A stretch of 64,000 nt of DNA from an uncultured Collinsella sp. (GTDB lineage: Bacteria; Actinomycetota; Coriobacteriia; Coriobacteriales; Coriobacteriaceae): positions 1-64,000 of the forward strand of contig CAAFZX010000026.1 of assembly GCA_900767675.1 (NCBI GenBank), written 5' to 3'. How positions within the stretch are numbered: the first letter of the stretch is position 1; the number at the start of each line of letters is the position of its first letter. Position numbers and translations under genes: made by a program. Below the pieces are notes generated by a model that saw nothing but the letters and a program-made list of their open reading frames with translations, was not told the origin of the DNA and did no database searches. Shown one piece after another: positions 52,002-60,098 of this stretch.

Positions 52002-53245
52002 TAGATAAACTGAACAATGAAGCCGAATCTGATTGGAAGAGCTTCGTTGCGATGCTCTTCTTTGTTGTGCCGTTTTTCCGGCCGACAATCATAAACGATT
52101 GGGCCGCCGTGTCGGCTTTGAAAAGTATATTCGCGATTTGGCTCCTTGTGGCGTGCGCTGTTTCCGTTGCCCGATTTATTGCAAGGAACGGCAGGATTGG
52201 CCTTTTCTTGTTGGGGCTCACCTCCATGCTTCTGGTGATGTATATATCGACATTCGCCCATGGCGGGTCGAATTACGATGCGATGATCAATACGGCGATG
52301 ATTCTGAGCTCGGCACTGCTTGTGACGACGCTTGAGAGGCGCGAAGTGAGGCCGTTCCTTCTCGCGCTTGCTGTGCTCCTACTCGTTCTCGTGGCCTCTG
52401 AGCTCGTTCTGCGCTTCGCGTTTCCGCAGGGGATTTACCGTATGGATGGGAGTGCCAGGTGGATACTTGAGAACGGCAGCTTGCAAAGCCGTTGGTGCTT
52501 CGTTCTCGTCTTTGCCGCTGGAGCGCTAGATTATATGAGAAAGGGCAGGTATAGTCTCTTTTTCTTCTTCTGCGCGGCAATATCGCTGCTCCTTGTGTTC
52601 CAACTTGCGAGCGCGACCTCTACCGTGGCGCTCGTCGCGGAGGTTGTCATCTTTATTTTCGCCGGGAACAAGCGGTTCCAGCGAGCGCTTACATGCCGTA
52701 GGGTCAACCTGGTGTTCATCGTATTGGTGATAGCCATCGTCTTCTTAAGAATTGCCGACTACCTCCCATACGATTCAATCGCATCGTTTCTCGGCAAGGA
52801 CTTGAGGTACATGAGCGGTGCAACGTTCACAGGGCGCACCTACATATGGGACTCCGTGATTTCGTCTATCGCTCAATCCCCCGTTTTCGGATACGGCTAT
52901 CAGCAGTATGTCGCGACGGACATCTACCAGTTCTATAGCCAGACGAATTACGGCAGCGCTCATGACTTGTGGCTGCAGATTGCATTCCAGGGCGGTTTCG
53001 TTGGGCTTTTTTGTTTTTTTCTCGCCTACTTTTCGCTTTGCCATAAAGCCGATGCCGTTGATCTGGGACGGGCCCGGACTCTCTTTATAGGACTTCTCAT
53101 TGCTTTTCTTATTACATCTATTTTCGAAAATACTTTGAACAGCACGCTTATCCTTGCTCTCGCCATTCCAACTTCGGGTGTAATGCTTGAGACGTTGGAG
53201 GGGCGCGGTGTTCCGATGGGAGGCGGCGCAGATGTCAAGGTTTAG
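51998..53245 (+). CDS. O-antigen/capsule polymerase-like protein (Wzy)
   Basis: 415-aa polytopic membrane protein with about ten hydrophobic helices, e.g. FVAMLFFVVPFFRPTII, AIWLLVACAVSVARFIA and VNLVFIVLVIAIVFLRIA. The large outer loop ending in FGYGYQQYV...GSAHDLWLQIAFQGGFVGLF has the H-x-x-W-like pattern seen in the O-antigen ligase/polymerase (PF04932) family. It would join lipid-linked repeat units. TTG start with GAAGGAAG 6 nt upstream; it overlaps the preceding stop and the following wzx start. Confidence 0.85.
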   Translation: MIDKLNNEAESDWKSFVAMLFFVVPFFRPTIINDWAAVSALKSIFAIWLLVACAVSVARFIARNGRIGLFLLGLTSMLLVMYISTFAHGGSNYDAMINTAMILSSALLVTTLERREVRPFLLALAVLLLVLVASELVLRFAFPQGIYRMDGSARWILENGSLQSRWCFVLVFAAGALDYMRKGRYSLFFFFCAAISLLLVFQLASATSTVALVAEVVIFIFAGNKRFQRALTCRRVNLVFIVLVIAIVFLRIADYLPYDSIASFLGKDLRYMSGATFTGRTYIWDSVISSIAQSPVFGYGYQQYVATDIYQFYSQTNYGSAHDLWLQIAFQGGFVGLFCFFLAYFSLCHKADAVDLGRARTLFIGLLIAFLITSIFENTLNSTLILALAIPTSGVMLETLEGRGVPMGGGADVKV

Positions 53246-54662
53246 CCTGGAGGAGAAGGGTAGCTTAGGCGGCAACATCGGCTTGGCGATATTGGCACAG
53301 GGAATTTCCTTTATCTCTAGCATCATGATGGCCGTCGTGGTTCCAAAGGCCCTTGGTGTTGAAGACTATGCTTATTGGCAGCTCTTCACTCTGTATGTCG
53401 GTTATGTCGGGCTTCTATTGCTTGGTATCCACGACGGTATATTTCTCAGGCTCGGGGGCGTTAGGGTTGGCCAGATCGACTGGTCGCGTGTCAAGGCGCA
53501 GTTTGCGCTCATCGCGGGGTTTCAGGCTATTGCACTTTTCGGCGCCTGGGCGGTCATCGCGGTGGTCGGCGGCTCCACGGTACGCTCCGCAGTACTTTTC
53601 CTCGTCATTGCCGATGGACTTATTGTAAATCCTGCATCATTTCTCTTCTACGTATTGCGTGCCGCCAACCTTCCGAATGTTTACTCCTTGGCGAGCATGC
53701 TTTCGGGCGGGGTTTGGGCGGTACTTCTTGTAGGTCTGACCGTTGTGCGACCTGAAGGTTTTCTCCTTTACGCGCTGTGTTACCTGTTCTCCCAAACGCT
53801 CTCGACGGCGTATTGCTTCGTTCATTTTCGCGAAGTCTTTAAATGTAAGTTCGGTTCACTGCGCGTCGCCCTTTTTGATTGCAGGGATGACTGCCTTGCT
53901 GGTCTCAAGGTGACTATCGCATATTACGCAGGCACGCTTGTGGTCGGCTCATGCAGGATGCTCGTTGACTACAAATGGGGAATTGAGGCTTTCGGACTGT
54001 TCTCCTTTTCAGTATCGCTCGTGAACTTCCTGCTGACGTTTATGGCGCAGGTTTCCATGGTGATATTCCCCATCATTAGAAGGATGGGCCATCAGTCCCA
54101 AGGCAGGGCGTATCTGCTGATGCGTGGTTCTCTTGTATCGATACTTCCACTTATCTACGTTTTTTATTTCCCCGTTTGTGCAGTATTGAGCTGGTGGCTG
54201 CCCCAATACGCCGACAGCCTGCGATACCTCGCGATTATGCTTCCCGTCTGCTTCTTCGATTGCAAGATGCAGCTTCTTGTCAACACCTATCTAAAGTCCA
54301 TGCGCAAGGAGAGCGCGCTTATGTGGATCAATGTTGCATCCTTTGTAGGCGCGTTAGTTCTGATGTCGCTTGTGGCTGTTGTGACGTCGAGTATAACCGC
54401 CACGGCGGTTGCGATGGTTATCGCCATCGCCGCTCGCAGCATTTTCGCTGAGGCTTACCTTGGACACTTCATGGACGTTGGCTCGCCAAAGGTGATTATT
54501 AGCGAGGTGATGCTGGCGGTGTTCTTCGTCGGTTTCGCCTACGGGCTTTCCAGCTTGCCGCTAGCTGTGGCGGCTGTGACGGTCTTTTATTTTGCTAATC
54601 GCTCTGTGGTCAACGGTTTCGCTACGGCCGCTTGGAGCTATGTGAGAAAACGGCTTCGTTAA
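53232..54662 (+). CDS. Polysaccharide repeat-unit flippase (Wzx, MOP superfamily)
   Basis: 476-aa membrane protein with about 12-14 hydrophobic helices. The start NIGLAILAQGISFISSIMMAVVVPKALGVEDYAYWQLF is typical of the polysaccharide_synt family that flips undecaprenyl-linked units to the outer face. It overlaps wzy by 14 nt; ATG 53232 has GGGAGG 8 nt upstream, so the in-frame GTG/ATG at 53187 is rejected. Wzx plus Wzy without an ABC exporter indicates a Wzy-dependent pathway; no Wzz/Wze-type length regulator lies in the window. Confidence 0.9.
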   Translation: MSRFSLEEKGSLGGNIGLAILAQGISFISSIMMAVVVPKALGVEDYAYWQLFTLYVGYVGLLLLGIHDGIFLRLGGVRVGQIDWSRVKAQFALIAGFQAIALFGAWAVIAVVGGSTVRSAVLFLVIADGLIVNPASFLFYVLRAANLPNVYSLASMLSGGVWAVLLVGLTVVRPEGFLLYALCYLFSQTLSTAYCFVHFREVFKCKFGSLRVALFDCRDDCLAGLKVTIAYYAGTLVVGSCRMLVDYKWGIEAFGLFSFSVSLVNFLLTFMAQVSMVIFPIIRRMGHQSQGRAYLLMRGSLVSILPLIYVFYFPVCAVLSWWLPQYADSLRYLAIMLPVCFFDCKMQLLVNTYLKSMRKESALMWINVASFVGALVLMSLVAVVTSSITATAVAMVIAIAARSIFAEAYLGHFMDVGSPKVIISEVMLAVFFVGFAYGLSSLPLAVAAVTVFYFANRSVVNGFATAAWSYVRKRLR

Positions 54663-54728
54663 TCGAACCCGAATGAACTGGCCCGGGCTTTGTCTGTTCA
54701 AAAGATAATTACTCGAGAGGAATTTATT

Positions 54729-55829
54729 TTGTCTAAAAAGAAAGTAATGCTCGTCTTCGGCACCCGCCCGGAGGCAATCAAGATGTGCCCGCTCGTCAAC
54801 GAGCTGAAGGCGCGCGCGGATGAGTTCGAGACCGTCGTGACCGTGACCGGCCAGCACCGCGAGATGCTCGACCAGGTATTGCGCGTCTTTGACGTAAATC
54901 CCGACCACGACCTGGCGATCATGAAGCCGGGCCAGACGCTGTTCGACGTGACGTGCGACGTCCTGCTGAAGCTCAAGGCCGTCCTCGAGGGTGAGAGGCC
55001 CGACGTGGTCCTGGTCCACGGGGACACCACGACCAGCTTCGCCGCGGCGCTCGCGTGCTTCTACCTACAGATCCCCGTTGGGCATGTCGAGGCGGGCCTG
55101 CGCACGCACGACATCTACAGCCCCTGGCCGGAGGAGTTCAACCGCCAGGCCGTCGACATCGTGAGCGAGTACTACTTTGCCCCCACCGAGGCCAGTAAGA
55201 AGAACCTTCTGGACGAAGGCAAGCCGGAGTCAAAGATCTGGGTCACCGGCAACACGGGCATCGACGCCCTGCGCACGACCGTGCGCGAGGGGTACTCCCA
55301 CCCCGAGCTTGAGTGGGCCGAGGGCTCCCGCCTCATCCTCATCACGGCGCACCGCCGCGAGAACCTGGGCGAGCCCATGCACCGCATGTTCCGCGCTATC
55401 CGCCGCGTGATGGAGGAGCATCCGGACACAAAGGCAATCTACCCCATCCACATGAACCCGCTCGTCCGAAAGGCCGCCCACGAGGAGCTGGACGGCTTCG
55501 ACCGTCTGCACATCATCGATCCGCTCGAGGTACTCGACTTCCACAACTTCATGGCGGCGAGCCACCTCATCCTCACCGACTCGGGCGGTATCCAGGAGGA
55601 GGCCCCGAGCCTGGGAAAGCCGGTGCTGGTGATGCGCGACACCACCGAGCGCCCCGAGGGCGTGGCCGCCGGCACGCTGAAGCTCGTCGGCACAGAGGAG
55701 GACGTCATCTACCGCGAGTTCAGTCGCCTTCTCTCCGATCAGGCCGAGTACGAGGCCATGAGCTATGCATCGAACCCCTATGGTGATGGGCATGCGAGCG
55801 AACGTATCGCGGACGTGCTTGCACAGTAG
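54729..55829 (+). CDS. wecB: UDP-N-acetylglucosamine 2-epimerase (non-hydrolysing)
   Basis: Interconverts UDP-GlcNAc and UDP-ManNAc, feeding WecC at 49618. 366 aa. Motifs: VFGTRPEAIKMCPLV at the N-terminus, VHGDTTTSFAAALACFY, HVEAGLRTHD, LTDSGGIQEEAPSLGKPVLVMRDTTERPE near the UDP site. Start at TTG 54729 with GAGAGGAA about 7 nt upstream; upstream in-frame extension lacks family similarity. It has the same GC-rich codon style as wecC and is followed 20 bp later by the accessory gene pair. Confidence 0.94.
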   Translation: MSKKKVMLVFGTRPEAIKMCPLVNELKARADEFETVVTVTGQHREMLDQVLRVFDVNPDHDLAIMKPGQTLFDVTCDVLLKLKAVLEGERPDVVLVHGDTTTSFAAALACFYLQIPVGHVEAGLRTHDIYSPWPEEFNRQAVDIVSEYYFAPTEASKKNLLDEGKPESKIWVTGNTGIDALRTTVREGYSHPELEWAEGSRLILITAHRRENLGEPMHRMFRAIRRVMEEHPDTKAIYPIHMNPLVRKAAHEELDGFDRLHIIDPLEVLDFHNFMAASHLILTDSGGIQEEAPSLGKPVLVMRDTTERPEGVAAGTLKLVGTEEDVIYREFSRLLSDQAEYEAMSYASNPYGDGHASERIADVLAQ

Positions 55830-55849
55830 ATTTGGATCGAGGTATCTGA

Positions 55850-56386
55850 TTGATTCCCGAACTGGTGGACATTGGGGCCAAAAGAAGGGTGCTGCCTCTG
55901 GGCAGGTATTCCTGCTCGCTTGATGATATACGAAAAAGGTATGTGCCCGATGACGATGAAAACCGCTCTGCTATATGGGATGGCTTAATTACTGTCGTCA
56001 ACCTCGTTAAAGAGACGATCGGCAGTATCGCGGAGCTGTGGATTGGCGGTAGCTTCATCACCAGCGAAGAAAACCCTCATGATATTGATGTTGTATTCTT
56101 CTTCAAAGAAGACAGCATTAAATCCGTAGATAGCAGAGGGGCTTTTCTTCTAAATCTATTATCCGGGCACTACGGTTCCGATCTCAGAATCAGCAGCTAC
56201 GTTGATAGCTATATGATAGTTGTCCCACCAACGGAATTCGAAAATGATACCAAACAGGGCTACACTCCGTGGCGTGGGTATTGGGATCAGTTTTGGTCTA
56301 AAACTCGTTTTGAGGATGACGACAAGCGGTGGTTATATCCAGCTGCTGGATATTTGGAGGTGATGATAGATGGGTACGACGATTAG
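55850..56386 (+). CDS. DUF6932-like protein with nucleotidyltransferase fold
   Basis: 178 aa. It contains GGSFITSEENPHDIDVVFFF, the GS-x9-DxD signature of minimal nucleotidyltransferases (as in MNT, AbiEii and MenA toxins), and is most like DUF6932 proteins. TTG 55850 has GAGG 7 nt upstream. It lies 20 bp after wecB, so it is probably read with the capsule operon, and overlaps the next gene by 17 nt. It may transfer a nucleotide to a tRNA or protein partner, i.e. a toxin or antitoxin half; this is inferred from fold and gene pairing only. Confidence 0.7.
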   Translation: MIPELVDIGAKRRVLPLGRYSCSLDDIRKRYVPDDDENRSAIWDGLITVVNLVKETIGSIAELWIGGSFITSEENPHDIDVVFFFKEDSIKSVDSRGAFLLNLLSGHYGSDLRISSYVDSYMIVVPPTEFENDTKQGYTPWRGYWDQFWSKTRFEDDDKRWLYPAAGYLEVMIDGYDD

Positions 56387-57365
56387 CTCGGATGCCCTGC
56401 TCAAAAGTCTCGGATTCAGCGAGAACGAGAGCTATGCCCTCCCCGAGGATTTGAATGATCTCTCTGTATCCAGTCTGCGTGCCTTTATCGATCAATCGTA
56501 TCTTCAGCATTCGAGTGAATCTTCCGCAGTGATTCACATCACTGGGCCTTCCGTTATCGGGCACTGTGCACCCCTGCGCAGTGTGGGGGACTTTATGACG
56601 CAGCTACAGTCGACGTTCGAGGCTGTGGGCGCTTCTATTGAAGGCTTTAAGGCGCTGGGCGGTACTATCCCCTCTAAAATAGCAAAAAGGACCGAGCTGG
56701 CTCTTGTTGCGTCCCCGCTCCCCGGTTCCGTAGTTTTGGAAGTAGCTCCTTCGATGCCTAGGTTAGAAGACTTTCGTCCCAATGACGAACCTGCCCTCTT
56801 TGACATTGAAACAGCTATCGATGCGAAAACTCTGGCTGACTGTGCTTTTGAAGAGTTTTCAAGTCTGTTGTCTGATCTGTCAGACGAAACTCCGGACCAG
56901 GATGCGTTCGTCGAACATCTTGCCGAATTAGGTCCCCGCGTTGCTTCAAATGTTCACTCTTTATGTGAGACTGTAGACAAAAGTCAAATTGACGTTGATT
57001 TTGAATGGCGAGAGCCTTTTAAGGAACGAAAAACAATCAGCGTGAGTCACTCTTTTGCGAAATTTGCTGCTTCTGTAATTCAGGACGCGCAGGTTAATGT
57101 TGAGCAAATTCATATTGAGGGTGTTTTGTTAACCGTCACTACATCGGAAAAAGACCATCTTCGAATTAGAGAGGATGTCGATGAAGGACTATCAAAAGAA
57201 ACCATCCTCCCGATAGGGGGTATTCCTCCCGAGCAACTTTACGGTCTTCAACCTGGTGACAAGGTCGCGGTTGATGCCGAGAGACAGTTATTCACGCGTG
57301 CAGGAGGGAGAACTCGAAAAAAGCTTATAGGCGTTGGGATACACAAAATTGATCATTTGAATTAA
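56370..57365 (+). CDS. Uncharacterised protein paired with the DUF6932-like gene
   Basis: 331 aa, no family I can name with confidence. The N-terminal half (about 50-135) has hydrophobic beta/alpha segments (VIHITGPSVIGHCAPLRSV; LALVASPLPGSVVLEVAPS). The middle is acidic and helical. The C-terminal 90 residues look like a small beta-barrel (VEQIHIEGVLLTVTTSEKDHLRI...LQPGDKVAVDAE). No transmembrane helix or signal peptide. A strong GGAGG lies 9 nt upstream of the ATG, and the 17-nt overlap with the NTase-fold gene suggests a matched pair. A terminator follows at once. Confidence 0.75.
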   Translation: MGTTISSDALLKSLGFSENESYALPEDLNDLSVSSLRAFIDQSYLQHSSESSAVIHITGPSVIGHCAPLRSVGDFMTQLQSTFEAVGASIEGFKALGGTIPSKIAKRTELALVASPLPGSVVLEVAPSMPRLEDFRPNDEPALFDIETAIDAKTLADCAFEEFSSLLSDLSDETPDQDAFVEHLAELGPRVASNVHSLCETVDKSQIDVDFEWREPFKERKTISVSHSFAKFAASVIQDAQVNVEQIHIEGVLLTVTTSEKDHLRIREDVDEGLSKETILPIGGIPPEQLYGLQPGDKVAVDAERQLFTRAGGRTRKKLIGVGIHKIDHLN

Positions 57366-57411
57366 ATAGTGACGATGGTCGCAAAAATCGGCCATCGTCA
57401 CTATTTTTTAT
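57366..57411 (+). terminator. Strong terminator closing the capsule/NTase-pair transcript
   Basis: ATAGTGACGATGG pairs with CCATCGTCACTAT (about 14-bp stem including a T-G pair), followed by TTTTTTA. It overlaps the end of the 331-aa gene and separates it from the ATPase gene. Confidence 0.92.
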
Positions 57412-57434
57412 AAATAAATGCGGAGTCAATCTCG

Positions 57435-59888
57435 ATGACAATCGATTCAATTATTTCTGGTTTTCAACGGAACAAGAAGCTATATACGGGCAAGAAGCTA
57501 TCGCTTGCCCCAAGGAGGCTGTCACTTGACGAAGTCACCCCTTATTACTTGGATATCAATATGGTCTTTGATAACGAAGCCATCACCAATATTGCCGTAT
57601 CGGGACCATATGGTTGCGGAAAATCCAGCTTTATAAAATCTATTGACCAACTTGATGGAGCCTCAGGGCACAATTTTCTATATGTATCTGTTCCTTCCTT
57701 TGTTAAAACAAAAGCAAAAAACTACAAAGAGGCCGAATCTCTAAAAAGGAAACTAGAGAAAGGGATACTGGATCAAATTACAATCGACTCTTCATATCTA
57801 AATAGTTCACATGCCGGGATTTCGTCAGTATGTCAATCCGGAATGCTTCGTAGCCTTTTTGTCGCTTCTTTTTTAGTTGTATTTGGTGTTTTGTTATTTT
57901 CTATATTCAATAATAATGTTGGCAAATTGATATGTGATTTGATTAATATCACCTTTGCCCAACTATTTATCTTAACGATAGCTTTTAGCTGCCTCGCGCT
58001 TTCTCGTATCTTATTCTACGGAGGTTTGCGGCGCTATATAAAAAGTTTTACCTTTATGTCGGAATATTCTGTTGAGTTATCATCGCAGAATAATACTGGA
58101 ATCGACTCTTTTTCTGATTCTTTGCTTTATTTAATTTCACATTCAAAAAATGATTGCTTTGTTTTCGAGGACATTGATAGGTTTGACACTCTATCCTTAG
58201 AGGTTTTAGAGCAGCTCAGGACTGTCAATAAAATGGTCAATGATTACAACAAGCGGCGAGTATTAAATAGGATAAGCCCGAATAGATTGATTTCAAATAA
58301 GATTATAAACAATCTTAGGCATAAAACCGGATCAAACTATCCCATTCGGTTCTTCTATCTAGTGAAAGATGATTTGTTTTCAGCCGATGACAGAGTCAAA
58401 TTTTTTGACTATATTATTCCGATTTTGCCCTTTGCTGACTCATTTAATTCTGGTGAGCTAATTACCCGTCTATTTGATGAGGCGGACATTAGGGTATCAA
58501 CCGATTTGATAAGTGCAGTTTCAAGTTCATTTGATTCCGCAAGGTTGGTATTTGATTTAGTTAATGAGCTGTTGTTATACGGCACATTGCTATCAATTAA
58601 TTTAAACACTTACAGTTCAACAAATGATTTCTTATTTGCCGCCGTGGTATATAAAATTTTATTCCCTAGAGACTTCGCTTTTTTTCAGTCTTCAAAGGGG
58701 CTGCTGTATGGCTTAATGAACTCCTCGACTTATTTATATAAACAATATCATTCTGCATATAGTAAGGCTTGTGAGACCATATTAATTTCTGAGGAACCAG
58801 TATCTATTGTTTCCTATGCCATTGGATATGCGTTGGACGACGGGCTTCTTGAAGATAAAGATTCATCTTTTTATTCTAAGTACGGGAATATTGTTCGCAA
58901 TGATCAACGTTTCCCTGCCTTTCTTGCATTATTAAGAACCCATCGTCTATCGTTCCAAATGGTCAGATGCGTAAGTAGATCGCATGGCGATTCACTTAGC
59001 TGGAGCGATTGGTGCTATCTGAAACTTGTTCAAACTGAGAATATACCAAGAGAACGATATAAACCACATAACTGCGGCGCTCTCCTTGATAGAATTCCTC
59101 CTGATCGCCTTGCTCTGCCTGCATATAGAAATATTCATCTCCTTTACTTCATGTTTCGAAACGAGTTTAAGTTCGACACAAAATTCAACTCTTTCGTTAA
59201 GGGTTTAATAAAAGACTGTGATATAGACTTCGCAATAAGTTATTTAGCATCGGTCGGTAAGCGCTCTAAGTTTACTGATAGTGAGATTTCTCTGTTTGCA
59301 GAATTGTCACGCATTATTTTTAATTTAAGCGAAATCGAAGATCGTGATAAGAATAGGCTAGTTTTAACTTTATTTCATTACGCTAACCCTGTTCGCATGA
59401 GCTCGCTTGAACTTGAAAAAATAGTAAATAATTATTGCAAGACTCATCCAAAGCTGCTACAAAATACTCCGCTATTCGGTGACATCGAACTTGCTTTTGC
59501 CAATATGAATAAAGAGGGGTTGAAGTTTGATGATCCTGCAGCAAACTGCTGCACTTCGGTAGCCTCGCGGTCTGCACTGGTAAATGATTTAATCCCCATT
59601 AGCTTCAAGTTAATTTGCAGAGCTGCAGATTTCGAACTAACTGCTGGTAATGCACCATTTGCATTATCCCTGGTGTTTGATATGGCAGAAGAGGTCCTAT
59701 TAAACTGGGTTGATAAGAATATAGATGCTGTAATCGATAAGTACTTAGATGCGTATAAGACATTGCTGCCAGAAGAGGCTTTATTAATTCGTCTAACTAA
59801 GCCTCAGCTCCAGCACATTATGTCTCTGCAAAATCTATCACCTCGTTTGAGGAGGGCGCTTTCTGAAGTTGTTGATTGCACGCCCTAG
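57435..59888 (+). CDS. YobI-like membrane P-loop ATPase
   Basis: 817 aa. Before Walker A come LTPYYLDINM-like features (VTPYYLDINMVFDNEAITNIAVSG), then Walker A GPYGCGKSS (57-65). Two predicted membrane helices follow (about 139-158 and 171-193). Walker B is CFVFEDIDRFD (241-251). The remaining 560 residues are helical. This matches the YobI-like P-loop NTPase family: a KAP-type layout with helices inserted in the ATPase core. Composition is much more AT-rich than the housekeeping genes, a sign of transfer. With the next gene it may form a defence module; its function is not known. Confidence 0.75.
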   Translation: MTIDSIISGFQRNKKLYTGKKLSLAPRRLSLDEVTPYYLDINMVFDNEAITNIAVSGPYGCGKSSFIKSIDQLDGASGHNFLYVSVPSFVKTKAKNYKEAESLKRKLEKGILDQITIDSSYLNSSHAGISSVCQSGMLRSLFVASFLVVFGVLLFSIFNNNVGKLICDLINITFAQLFILTIAFSCLALSRILFYGGLRRYIKSFTFMSEYSVELSSQNNTGIDSFSDSLLYLISHSKNDCFVFEDIDRFDTLSLEVLEQLRTVNKMVNDYNKRRVLNRISPNRLISNKIINNLRHKTGSNYPIRFFYLVKDDLFSADDRVKFFDYIIPILPFADSFNSGELITRLFDEADIRVSTDLISAVSSSFDSARLVFDLVNELLLYGTLLSINLNTYSSTNDFLFAAVVYKILFPRDFAFFQSSKGLLYGLMNSSTYLYKQYHSAYSKACETILISEEPVSIVSYAIGYALDDGLLEDKDSSFYSKYGNIVRNDQRFPAFLALLRTHRLSFQMVRCVSRSHGDSLSWSDWCYLKLVQTENIPRERYKPHNCGALLDRIPPDRLALPAYRNIHLLYFMFRNEFKFDTKFNSFVKGLIKDCDIDFAISYLASVGKRSKFTDSEISLFAELSRIIFNLSEIEDRDKNRLVLTLFHYANPVRMSSLELEKIVNNYCKTHPKLLQNTPLFGDIELAFANMNKEGLKFDDPAANCCTSVASRSALVNDLIPISFKLICRAADFELTAGNAPFALSLVFDMAEEVLLNWVDKNIDAVIDKYLDAYKTLLPEEALLIRLTKPQLQHIMSLQNLSPRLRRALSEVVDCTP

Positions 59889-60098
59889 AGGAAGGGGCGA
59901 AATAGTCCCAGTACCATGGCAGTACTAAGAAAAAGACATCCTGCTATTGGTACCTCGAGTTTCATATCCTCTTCTCAATCTTCAACGTATAGGCTTTCTT
60001 CTAGGAAATTCTACTGGTGTCGCCACCTTTTATCCTATTGTTTTAAGCTTGGTTATACGGCAATAAGTATTTCCTACGGTTCACCTGGAGCTCGGCTT

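Noticed and set aside
59916..60098. 61-residue N-terminal extension of the Mrr-STAND protein
   Set aside because: Ser-rich with no family similarity and no ribosome site; ATG 60099 gives the expected start.
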